From assembly GCF_963678635.1 (NCBI RefSeq), contig NC_087064.1:31217932-31281931 (forward strand): a stretch of DNA of 64,000 bases, written 5' to 3'. The stretch comes from Symsagittifera roscoffensis. Its lineage: Eukaryota > Xenacoelomorpha > Acoela > Convolutidae. How positions within the stretch are numbered: the first letter of the stretch is position 1; each line of letters begins with the position of its first letter. Both the position numbers and the translations under genes were made by a program. The notes below the pieces were generated by a model, which was given only the letters and a program-made list of their open reading frames with translations, did not search any database and was not told the origin of the DNA. Below are positions 44,883 to 54,904 of this stretch, piece by piece.

Positions 44883-45183
44883 ATGTTAACCTTTTCTAAG
44901 ACGAATTACATTTCCGCGTATGCGTTATTAGCGCAAAATATATAGCGCGGTAATTGTCCTAAATTGGCTAGAGTGGCGAGCTGCTTTAAGCGCCCATAAC
45001 TTTTTGAAAAAAGATCGATCACAAGCGTGAAATACCTTTTTAAATGTAAGCTTAGGACAAAAATACCTTTTGGCTGATATAAGAAAAATCCGTTGAAAGT
45101 ACCCGTTAACAGGTTGAAATTTGTCTGGAGTAAAACTATCCCGATCAGAAATATTCCATCATTTTATTCATAAGTCGGAAAAA
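44883..45183 (+). repeat. Repeat family R1, copy e
   Basis: Directly abuts copy b, lacks its first fifth, and is diverged. It shares GCGCGGTAATTGTCCTAAATTGGC and the closing AAGTCGGAAAAAT. Confidence 0.55.
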
Positions 45184-45189
45184 TAAATC

Positions 45190-46000
45190 TAAACATGCTG
45201 AAAGAATCGAGATTCGAGCGTTTTACATGCAGCGCTTAGCAAATATTATCTGAAATAAATTCTGAGCTGGGAAGCTCTTAGATTGGTCTAACTGGGGGGA
45301 GGATGTTAACTTGATCCATAACAGGACTGTGTATCGGTCTTTTAATTTCTAAAAACGCCCATTTATACATAATACAGTTTTATAGGAAAAGAACAACGCT
45401 TTCAGAAAACAACTCTGAAAATTATGTCATCGGTTCTATTTGATCAACTCGAGTTGCTTTTCAGGATTCTTTTTCAACTTCCCATTGTATTCGCCAATAA
45501 CACCGTCAGTACAGTTAGGAATTAAGACTCAGTTAACCAATGCTCATTTTCAGCTCCTCCGATTGCTTGAGTACACTCACATTCCCACAAGAACTTGTAC
45601 AGCCATCAAAATCTCACTTTTAGAGAAAAGCTACGAATCACTCTATAACCAAATCATTTTTTATCTTAATCGAAAACAGTAACATGAATAACAGTGTGAC
45701 TGCTAGCAGCAGAACAGAGCGCCGAATGTTTCGAATGCCCTTTAGCTGGTTTTAGGCTGATAAGATAATAATAATTTTAAGTGCTGAAATAGTCTGCTTC
45801 AGATTGAACAACCCAGTCACGTTAACATAGTGGCAGGGGTCAAGTAGGTCCGGGGATTGAGCCCCCAAATGATTCGTAAAGGCCTGAATAAAAAACTTAC
45901 TCATTGTATTCATTCAACACTTCGAAAGTCGGTACATCCAGGTACCAAGTTAACGCCCTCTCCCCAAATTGCTCCTATTATTGTAGCAATAATGACAAAA
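45190..46000. other. Intergenic, no gene supported
   Basis: A short plus-strand open frame (45440-45682) has no recognisable domain. Nothing else is supported. Confidence 0.35.
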
Positions 46001-46004
46001 AGCC

Positions 46005-46293
46005 TGCTTCAACCAATATGAAACGATTTATAAGACGGAATAAAGCTCCGCTTACGTGTTGATATGGCAAATTATGGCACATTAATTGTCTCGAATTGGC
46101 CATACTGGCAAAAAAATATACGATGCCCTCGTAGTTTCACCATAAAATGTAAAATATCGTTTCAAAATTGAGCTCAGGGCTTCAATTCTTACTGGCTGAT
46201 ATAAAAAAAATCAGTTAAGAATATAGTCTGAAGAAAAAACCACTACGATCAGAAATATTTGGTAATTTTCTTGAAAAGTCGCAACAATAAATT
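46005..46293 (+). repeat. Repeat family R1, copy f
   Basis: Diverged copy lacking the first end: GCTTCAACCAATATGAAACGAT through CAGAAATATTTGGTAATTTTC. Confidence 0.5.
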
Positions 46294-46799
46294 TAAACAT
46301 AGTACTAGCCAAACATGGCTTTGTACGCATAGTTTTAGCAAGGCTGAAGTCATCAGGTGTAGTAATTGTTCTGACTTTCGAATAAAGTAAGGGAAATACT
46401 TGCTCAGGGGGATTTTCTAGACCATTTTCTTCTCAGGGGATCGATCCCTGATCCCTTGAATTTCGTGTTTTCTGACGTGCCCCACTCGTCACTGTGGTAA
46501 CCTGGCTATACGGTTGCCATGTAACGAGTCTAAATAACAGCTAATTTTAGTTTGAAATCCTGTTTTTTTTTATTTTTATGATTTTTTGAGACGGCTTTAA
46601 CAAGTTTTTTCACTTCTAGCTGAAGTTTTGATTTTTCGACAACTTTTTCACTGACTTTTAAAAATTGGCACCAATTAAAGACCGACTATTACCTGATATG
46701 TCTGCATACTTCCATATTCTCTTTTAACCTAACTCCACCTTCAAAAGCGTTTGAAAAATTAAATGTGGGTAATGTTTGACTCATTTTCTTTGATTTTTC

Positions 46800-47560
46800 T
46801 TCAAAAACTGCCGTGCCAAATCTGTAATTAAAATTTTATTGTCAAGAACTGCTAGTGAAGAGTTTTTGTACTTAACCTACTGCGTCCGAATTTTTCTAGA
46901 AAAAAAGGTGTTGCCTCAAAAAAGCCTTTTTTTGACAGTTTAATCCATTTTAGGAAATTTTTGCCATTTATCTCAAAAAGTAGTAACCTCTCACATTTCA
47001 AATTGAGGTTTCTACCGAAAAAACAGGTTGTGGGAATCCTCCCGGTGTAAGCGGCTACGCTCCAGTTTTTGTAGAAAAATAATTTAGTTCTCGATAAATT
47101 CAAATTTTTTGAGTTTTGATCGTTTTTTGGAAACGTTGTTACCTTTATCGAAAACTAGCCAGCCAAATCAAAGTGATGTTAAAAACCTAAAAGAAAAAAA
47201 AATGGTTTTGACAACCCTCGTGCATTAGAGAGTTTAGTCTACTATGGTCGGCAAAAACTAATCGCCTAGGGAAAAGTCAAATTTTTGAAACTTCGACCGT
47301 TTTTTTTTTCGGAAATTTTTGACGGTTCTCAAAAAACTGCCCTTCCAATTTCAATTTTATTGATTCAATTGTAATATTGGATCTCGGAATTCTCTGCTGG
47401 GTAAGCTGATACGCCTTTTTTTTCTTATTTCGGAAAAATTAAGATTGTTTGTTTTTGAGACCGTTTTTCGGAAACTTTTTGATCTCTCTCAAAAACGACC
47501 GTGCCAAATATGAGATAGCTGCTTTCTGTTTTTGTATCGCAAGTATGTGAAGCTCAGCTT
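46800..47560 (+). repeat. Degenerate tandem repeat R2, block 2
   Basis: Same ordered segments as 1320-1930, including AAAACTGCCGTGCCAAATCT, GTAAGCGGCTACGCTCC and TTTTGATCGTTTTTTGGAAA, with three or four degenerate units of about 200 bp. Confidence 0.55.
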
Positions 47561-47709
47561 CGTCTCTGTGTTACAACTTGCCCAAATTCTAATTCCCTTT
47601 TTTCAATTTTACAATTCTTCCTCAAGAACGTAAGAAGTATTTTAAGAAAAATTAAAATATTTGTTACAATTAAAAGTTGAAGTTAATGTGAATGTGACTG
47701 GCAGGTTTT

Positions 47710-48237
47710 TCAAGTTTTTCCGAATATCATTTCCCACAAACCAAATGTCGTAGAGGCAACATATGGTGGAGCAGATTGCTTCTCATCTTCCCTGCAAATC
47801 CAGGGTTGATCCAGACACATGATGTTTTGCTTGAACCACTTAAAAGTTAGAAAATCTTCAGGGTTATCGTAGGGTATTTTTGAACTCCATTCTTGTCCAA
47901 TTTTAATCTGATATGGTGTTGCAGGTTTTTGGTTTGGGGTATTGATATAACGATGATCAACCCGACGCAAATTTCCAGAACCAAAGCCGAGTTTCGTAAT
48001 TACGTTAGTCTCGCAATCGGGCAAATAATACGCCAAGATATAGTTTAATGTTTTGCCTTCTTCGCTGTAATCTGTTAATTTTTCCAAATACTCTTTCGGA
48101 GTTAAAAGAGCATCTCTGAAACCGTAGGAAAAATAATTGAAGTTATAGCCTAAACAACAACCTTCCCAGAAAATAAACAAGTTGTGTTTTTCGACAACAG
48201 GACGGAAAATTTCACGACATTCATCACAGGCGTCAAA
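47710..48237 (-). CDS. C-terminal part of an unrecognised protein
   Basis: 175 codons open from the assembly gap to a TGA at 47710-47712 on the minus strand. Composition is that of a normal folded protein, with several cysteines (FDACDECREIF, FWEGCCLGYN), aromatic-rich stretches and no repeats. I recognise no family. It is in the same frame as the SGNH ORF across the N gap only because the gap is 200 placeholder bases, so I treat the two as separate. Its AT-rich composition is host-like, unlike element D. It could be a host gene exon or the 3' end of element D's last ORF. Confidence 0.5.
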   Translation of the reverse strand, partial: FDACDECREIFRPVVEKHNLFIFWEGCCLGYNFNYFSYGFRDALLTPKEYLEKLTDYSEEGKTLNYILAYYLPDCETNVITKLGFGSGNLRRVDHRYINTPNQKPATPYQIKIGQEWSSKIPYDNPEDFLTFKWFKQNIMCLDQPWICREDEKQSAPPYVASTTFGLWEMIFGKT

Positions 48238-48437
48238 NNNNNNNNNNNNNNNNNNNNNNNNNNNNNNNNNNNNNNNNNNNNNNNNNNNNNNNNNNNNNNN
48301 NNNNNNNNNNNNNNNNNNNNNNNNNNNNNNNNNNNNNNNNNNNNNNNNNNNNNNNNNNNNNNNNNNNNNNNNNNNNNNNNNNNNNNNNNNNNNNNNNNNN
48401 NNNNNNNNNNNNNNNNNNNNNNNNNNNNNNNNNNNNN
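48238..48437. other. Assembly gap (200 N)
   Basis: Exactly 200 unknown bases, likely a placeholder of unknown true length. The sequences on its two sides need not be adjacent. Confidence 0.98.
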
Positions 48438-51400
48438 CCATTCCACCCAAGATAGCATCTGATCGTTCATACTGTGCCTTCGTGGCCAGCACGTCAGCTT
48501 GGAACTTGTCCAGCGACATCGTGTTTACGTCTTGCATCAGTTTCAACATCTTGCCTCCAGCCAACTCCCGGGCATTAAGTAGATTCTTCAGATACGCGTG
48601 TATCTCTTTAATTATTGCCGGCGCATGCTCAAACGCGTCCTCACCCAAGGTGCACAGCCTCGGTGACAGATACAACCATATGTTGTTGTTTGGCTTCGTA
48701 CGCAAAGCCATTGCCATGAGGTCCTCCTCTGCTGACGTCATGTTCTTTCTGATCATCCTTCCCTGCTCATTCTCTGCATGATCCATCTGTCTGAACCAGA
48801 GATCATCAGCCACCTGTTGTACTAACAGATGATCGTCACCTACCCCTGGTCTTAGCTTCAGTAATCTTGCGAAGTTGGACAGCTCCAACCCCAGAACTTC
48901 ATCTAGCACCAACCGAGTTGTGCTACAATCTCTGAGCCCCTGTATGGCATTCGAAATGTCAGCCCAAACGGCGGGAAGCTCAGATCGGGACGGATAGTAA
49001 TTGTCCGGGTCCACCACTCTGTTTGGGGCAGGAATTATCACGTTAAATATCCCCTCTGCTATCGTCGTGACCATTGTGTACACGAATTGAAGGGGTTCAG
49101 GCAACGCAGCGTAGCCTGGTGACAATACGAAGATCACCTTCACCACATTCATGGTGAAACGTTGTCTTGCTGCTGCCTCTACCTCGGCCATCGCCGAGAG
49201 CAGTGTCATTATCGCCTCCCCTATAACTTCGTTACTCGGGATCGATCCATCCGTCAGACGTGACAATAAGCCTCTGCTTTGTAGATGATCATTTGAGCCT
49301 GCAACCACTATTACCTGCGGCTCCATGCTGACCACTCTCCGTACACTTATCATCATGCCTATCGCCTGTCCCCGGTCCAGTTTAGGCGCCGTTAAGAAAA
49401 TCACATCGGGCCAGAATAGAGAACGGGGCGTGTAGAGATAATCGGAGCCGGCCACAACCAGATATTTGGCAGCCTTCATGTCCAAGGGGTCATAAGCTGC
49501 AAAAAGGCCATCGCCTATTGGGGCCTTCAGGTTCCCGTATCTCTTATCGTCTCCAACCACTGTTGTAGTTCGGGGGTAATCCCTCGAATACTCGCCCGGC
49601 GTCTGACCGAGTGGTTTAGCAAATTGTCTGTACATCTTGTGATGTTTGTTATTGGGCTTGTTCTCCGTCTGGAATTTGCCCTTGCGAGCAGGTGGCGTCC
49701 TTTCCCGGGTCCTATCTCGAACGTCGGTGAGTGACCGGGTGTTTAGAGGTCCAAAGGTATTGTCATGAGGTAATCCATCCAGGTCTACATGTCGGAGTGA
49801 GGTCGAGGAGCTGAATTTCTCCTGCTCTGCTAGCAGCCAATCCACGCCCGGTATCCGATAAAGTCGCGACACTGTGGGACTTTCACCGCCAGTCATTCTC
49901 ATCGCATCCTCCCGACACGTCAAGGTATTCATATTCAACTTCGCCGACATGTCCGTCTTATACTGACCCCAATGACTAGGATCTGATCTATTCCAAAGCA
50001 GCCTGCTGCCTGATTCGATTCCCTCCGCTGGCACGGTACTTGTAGACGGTCCCGCAGTCGAAGCAGGATTTGTCGTGGCAGGCGAATCGTTCCTCCTAGA
50101 CGCGGTCTGGGAGTTATTTCTGTTATTCTGTTCCACCGATCTGCCGAGTCGGCTTCCAATCGACTGCGGCCTGGGAGGAGGAGCAGTCCCCAGCCTGTCT
50201 CTCACGTTTGAGCTCGGAGCGACGGTTACGGCTCCAACCGTCTCCGTTGCCAAGGGCCCTAGACGGTTGGCGAGGGATTCGGGCACGGTTGCCCTTATTC
50301 TACTCCCTCCGGTCAAATTGGTCCGAGCCAAAGAACCGGTCGCCCTCGACTCTTGCTCCACTTCTCTCAATTGCGTCTGAAACACATCGTTAATCCAATG
50401 CCTCCCTCGTTGGGTATTGAAGTGCACTCCATCTTTAGTGAGCGCGATGTGGTCAGTCATGCGCAGCATATTTTTGAGATCCAGGAGTCGCAACTCGCCA
50501 GGATTGTTTCTCACCAGACTGCGGGTCATTTCATTCCACCGCGTCACGTTGCCATTCATGAAATCTGCAGCTATAGTGCCCACCAAAGGATTTGGTGGTA
50601 TCGTACACAGGATCAGGAGCTTGGGTCTATACTTTTCTTTCAATTCGTTCAATAGACACACCAATAGAGGTTCCCACTTGTTCTCTGGAGTCACGGGGGC
50701 TCTCGAGACGTCATTGGTCCCCAGCATTATTACTAATGTATCCAGATGATCCTCGCTCTGGAACTCCATCATTTTGATAACTTGAGCCACTGAGGCTCCT
50801 CCAAAGGACAGATTGGTAGTCTGACCATAGACGAAGATCTCATTCAGATCTCTCACCAAACTGTCTCCAATGATCAAATGGCGACTCCCTGGGGGAATTA
50901 CTTGGTCGTTCGTGGCGGGGTTCCAGCTCATGTCATTCAAGCAGGCTCGAGGATGCTCGGCTGGCACTTGCGTGAACTGATGACGTGTCATCAGATTCTT
51001 CCTGATGTCTACCACGCGAGACTTCTCAAAGACTCCACCAGGCGCAGAACACGCTATCGTGCGGGTTGCTCGCTCCGAGCTATTTGATGAATGATCACGA
51101 CGCTGGGAAGGAACGATCCTAGCCAGTGTCCGCTCAGTGCCTCTGTTGATTTCATCCATTGCGGCTCTGGCCACTTGGTTAAATGACTCCTGGAATTGAG
51201 GAGCTAGATAGGTGTCAGAAGGGTCTGGTATCGTGAACCTCTGATTCGAAGCAGACGGTCGCGTCTGCTGAGGAGCCTCGGGCCCCCTTGATGCACGCAA
51301 ATCCAGAACCTCAGGTCCTCTCGATGCACACAGCTCCTGCGCTGTTGTCCTGGGGCGTGTGTCGTTAGATCCCTCCGAGGGTCTCATGCTCGCCAGAATT

Positions 51401-52071
51401 TCCGGTGACGCTTGGCTCACCTTCGCCATATACAGCTCCTTCAGGTGCTTTATCTCATCCTCCTTGTAGGCCACCTGCAGATCTTCAAATTTCTTTTTCC
51501 ATTCGTCTCTCTCCCGAGCTATGGCCCTGTACTCCTGAAGTTTGGCACACAGCTCACTCTGATCTCTCTCCTTCTTCTCCAGTGTCTCAATCGTTTCCGA
51601 CGTCTGGATCTCTATCTCGCTCACTCTCACTCTCTTCAGGGGAGGAGCAGCTGTTGGAGAGTCGACCGAGTGTGACGGGCCTGGCCCATCACGCTGTCTC
51701 TTCGCTCCAATGAGTGGCTGCGCAGGTTGGACGGGTAAGGGCATCTCACCTAGCCGGTGGTCCCTTTGCTCACCTAGTCCTGGCTCACGAGCCAGGTCGT
51801 GGCCAGACATCTCTCCGCGCCTCCATCTCATCAATCGGTTTCGGCCTCTCTCGGCGGTCCCGGACTCACCGAAGGCCAACATCAACACGACTTCTGTAGG
51901 GCGATTCCCTCGACCCTCTCTTCCCAGTGCATTGAGGAGTGCGACCACAAACATCGCCAACCCCGGGTCTTCTCGTGTAAAATCACAATCGATCAGCCGC
52001 TGATAGATCTCGTCTAGAGTCGCTCCTAGACTCGCTGAGAGGAATTCCATGAGTTCGTTCGTGTCACCCAT
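48438..52071 (-). CDS. Element D accessory ORF: SGNH/GDSL hydrolase
   Basis: Open from the ATG at 52071 (a TTG at 52158 begins the frame) to the assembly gap, over 1,200 residues. Numbering from 52158: an N-terminal helical region; a Lys/Glu coiled coil about 190-250; and an SGNH hydrolase domain about 425-600 with every block, S433 (IIGDSLVRDL), G453/G454 (SFGGASV), N482 (MLGTNDVS) and D576/H579 (TKDGVHF). A disordered linker follows. A second SGNH-like fold spans about 895-1075, with VVAGSND retained but no DxxH. A helical C-terminal part comes last. SGNH enzymes are esterases or lipases; the substrate here is unknown. It sits in the env position after integrase. Confidence 0.75.
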
Positions 52072-52158
52072 TTCTTTTCGTGTTGATTCTTGTTGTCGTG
52101 TCGTGTAATTTCTTTCTGTCTCCTCTGATTCAGTGTTCAGTAAACAATTTTCGATCAA

Positions 52159-52525
52159 TCAAGATCTAAAAAACAGGTCGCGACTTAGAACCATCATTTT
52201 TGGATGCAACATCAATCAATTCTTTAAAACTCTCCATTGAAATTCTCTTTTTCAAATCTGATTTAAAATTTTAGCACCAAGGTGGATCGTCCACCTTTAC
52301 CTTTGTCAGAGTAGCACGAATATGCGCTGTCACCTTGATGACACAAACATAAAACATATCATAACAATAACATCACATAAACACATAAACATCACACACC
52401 TATACTATCACATAAAAACCTAATCCCTAATACTGTACCTAAAACCTAACCTAACCTAACCTAAAACTTGACTCTAATTCTTATCGAGCAACTTAATAAA
52501 AACCACTTATCGCCGAGCGCAATTC
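52159..52525 (-). other. Spacer between integrase and SGNH ORFs of element D
   Basis: Much more AT-rich than either neighbour. It contains the hairpin AGGTGGA-TCG-TCCACCT at 52280-52296 and a short telomere-like run, four CCTAA units near 52440-52465. No LTR ends recognised. It could hold a promoter, splice acceptor or internal entry site for the SGNH ORF. Confidence 0.45.
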
Positions 52526-54904
52526 TTAGCATATGCTCAGATAGTATTTTTTATGTGAGTAAACCTCTATGTCAGTCTCTGAAAATATCACATGCACAAG
52601 AGCGTACAACTCTCTCGGGTGTAGCTTCCCTCTATTGGGATCATAAACTGGCAACGAGAGAGAGGTCACACCTCTCTCAACCAGGAAATCCCTAAGTCGA
52701 GTCAAGGCCAATACCAAGCTCTCCGGATTCACGTGTTGCCTATCAGTAGCTTTCGTAACCAAAAAACACAAATATTTCCCTGGTATCTGTGATGCAACAG
52801 GGGGCAACGCTATCATTCCTCCTACACCCGGCCTCTGTTTCCACAAAAACTCGATATTCTTGTACTCTCTTTTGAAGTCGGCCGCTAGTGCTGTTTTGAA
52901 GCTTACGTCCGCCGTTATCGCTATGGCGCACGTGCGTTCCGTGAGTACGAAATCGCTGTCCGTTATAACGATATTGTTCGAATAGTGGTTCGGTAGATCA
53001 AAATACGATTCAAAGATTCGTCCAAAAGGTGATTTCTTAGCATTCTCGCCCTCTGTCTCTAGTTCTCCGGTTTCCCTTGCCGATTTCAATTTTTTTATTA
53101 TGAGATTTTTGGTGTGGGTGAGTCCTACCCCCACTCCCCGGACAAAAATATCCATCGACGTCCCCGTCGATCGCCCAAAGTCTAGGAGACCGAGGTTGGA
53201 TTGTGGAACACGTAGAGGACCATCTGGGGCGACCCAGTTGGACTCGGTATTATCATGACTGATGTATTTGACGCCGTCTCTATCGACGTCCTGAATCGTC
53301 AGGATCGTCCCTTTTGGATCTGTCGGCAGATCATGGAGCCATTCGAGCACGCGCAAGTTTGTTAGTTCTTGCTCATGAGTCTGTTCTGCTTCTGGTTCGA
53401 ACTCCACTTCCGGTTCTGATCGATCGTCGATCCAATCTTGATCCATATCGTTCACAAGGTCGATTTCTTCTAGCATCGCCACTTCGTCCAGTCCCACCAG
53501 CGAGTCTATGACATCACTCACTACCATCCGGTCTACAACGAAGTCCTCGCCATACGGATTGTATTTCTTCTGGTTTTTTCCTCTCTTGCTTTGGCGTGTT
53601 TCCATGGTGAGAGGAAAGTCAGGCTGTATTCCTTTGTCGATTTCGGTTTGTTCCGGGCAATCCCAGTCTTCTTCGGCATAGGGTAGAGTTTCATCGTCCA
53701 CCTCTACTCGTTCAGTCAACTCGAGATCCAGTGGTAGATCGCAATCGTCCACCACCTCATTCCCGTCGTTCTTGTCGCGAGTACCCCTTTCATTTACTTC
53801 ACAAGCAGGATCCACTATTAAATAGTCTCCCTCTTGCATGTCCGCTGGGATGCACCAATCCTCTGACGAGGCATTGTGTGGTTTGATGTTCTCGTAATGA
53901 GCCGCTCTTCCAGTGCTCAGTCGATAAAAACGACCTCCTTGGTGCACCTCTGTTATCTGAAATGGACCACGCCATTTCTTTAATAGTTTCTTGGTTCCTT
54001 TTGGTGGAACCACTTCCTGGAACACCCAGACGTAATCGCCAACTGAGTAGGCTTTTGCATCGGCTGTCCTTTTATCAAACCTCCTTTTTTGTCTAATTTG
54101 CGCCTGTTGCGTATTCCTCCTGCATAAGTCATTAAGGTCCTGCTGTCTTCTAATAACGTCCCGCACGTACGTTTGCGGTGCTGTCCTCTTCCCTTCATAT
54201 TCAGGGTAGAAGAACGTTAACGGGAGTGCTTTTTCGTGACCCGTCAGCATCATATGCGGACTTATTCCCGTAGTGGAATGCTCCGTGCTGTTGTAAGCAC
54301 CCATCACTTGCGGCAAGTGCTTGTCCCAGTCATCCATATAGCGTGAGCAGTAGACTCTCAACATGGATACCAGTGTGCGATTCTGCCTCTCGACTAGGCC
54401 ATTCGTTTGCGGGTGATAAGTGGTCGAGTGGGCCTGCGCTACCTGCGACCTTTTCATTAACTCTTTCGTGAGATCACCTACGGATGCTTTGCCATTGTCC
54501 GATTGGAACGTGATGGGGCAGCCATGCCTTGCTATCCACACGTTTATCAAATGATCGCACGTTTCTTCTGCCGATGCTGTCATGCAGGGTGCTGCCTCCG
54601 CATACTTCGTAAAATGGTCGATCATTACCAGCACCTGATTATAGCCCGTTGCTGTCATGCAGATTTTCTGATGATCAATTTGCACCACTTCGTTGAAACC
54701 TGACGATTCTATTGACTGTAGGGGGAACCTTAGTTTCCTGGGATCCTTTGCCTGTTGACAAGACAGGCATGCGGCTATCCATTTCTCACAAGCCTTCTTC
54801 AATCCCGGCCATTCGAATCGTTTTTGTATCCTGTTATACACTTTGTCCACGCCTTGATGTCCCATCTGATCATGTGAGCGAAAGAGCAATTCGGTCTGGT
54901 ACAA
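52526..54904 (-). CDS. Element D: integrase with C-terminal macro-like domain
   Basis: 792 residues. Zinc-binding H11, H16, C46, C49. DDE core: D77 (VQIDHQK), D136 (FQSDNGK), E172 (GLVERQN). A GPY/F-type module (KKWRGPFQITEV) lies near residue 310-340. There is a long acidic linker. From about 645 to 785 comes a domain resembling TARG1/OARD1-type macro domains: CAIAITADVSFKTALAADFK, YLCFLVTKATDRQH (Lys at the position of the catalytic Lys of TARG1) and GVTSLSLPVYDPNRGKL. The usual GCGLD loop is replaced, so ADP-ribosyl hydrolysis is uncertain though binding is possible. The apparent TTG start is artificial; Pol reads into it across a one-base shift. Confidence 0.8.
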   Translation of the reverse strand: MYQTELLFRSHDQMGHQGVDKVYNRIQKRFEWPGLKKACEKWIAACLSCQQAKDPRKLRFPLQSIESSGFNEVVQIDHQKICMTATGYNQVLVMIDHFTKYAEAAPCMTASAEETCDHLINVWIARHGCPITFQSDNGKASVGDLTKELMKRSQVAQAHSTTYHPQTNGLVERQNRTLVSMLRVYCSRYMDDWDKHLPQVMGAYNSTEHSTTGISPHMMLTGHEKALPLTFFYPEYEGKRTAPQTYVRDVIRRQQDLNDLCRRNTQQAQIRQKRRFDKRTADAKAYSVGDYVWVFQEVVPPKGTKKLLKKWRGPFQITEVHQGGRFYRLSTGRAAHYENIKPHNASSEDWCIPADMQEGDYLIVDPACEVNERGTRDKNDGNEVVDDCDLPLDLELTERVEVDDETLPYAEEDWDCPEQTEIDKGIQPDFPLTMETRQSKRGKNQKKYNPYGEDFVVDRMVVSDVIDSLVGLDEVAMLEEIDLVNDMDQDWIDDRSEPEVEFEPEAEQTHEQELTNLRVLEWLHDLPTDPKGTILTIQDVDRDGVKYISHDNTESNWVAPDGPLRVPQSNLGLLDFGRSTGTSMDIFVRGVGVGLTHTKNLIIKKLKSARETGELETEGENAKKSPFGRIFESYFDLPNHYSNNIVITDSDFVLTERTCAIAITADVSFKTALAADFKREYKNIEFLWKQRPGVGGMIALPPVASQIPGKYLCFLVTKATDRQHVNPESLVLALTRLRDFLVERGVTSLSLPVYDPNRGKLHPRELYALVHVIFSETDIEVYSHKKYYLSIC

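Noticed and set aside
50075-50777. Plus-strand ORFs opposite the SGNH gene and opposite pol of element D
   Set aside because: They are frame shadows of the strongly coding minus strand and lack domains.
47710-52158. One 1,482-residue protein across the N gap
   Set aside because: The join is made only by 200 placeholder bases that happen to keep the frame; composition differs on the two sides.
52437-52465. Telomere or internal telomeric tract (CCTAA repeats)
   Set aside because: Only about four units inside a retroelement spacer; too short to be telomeric.
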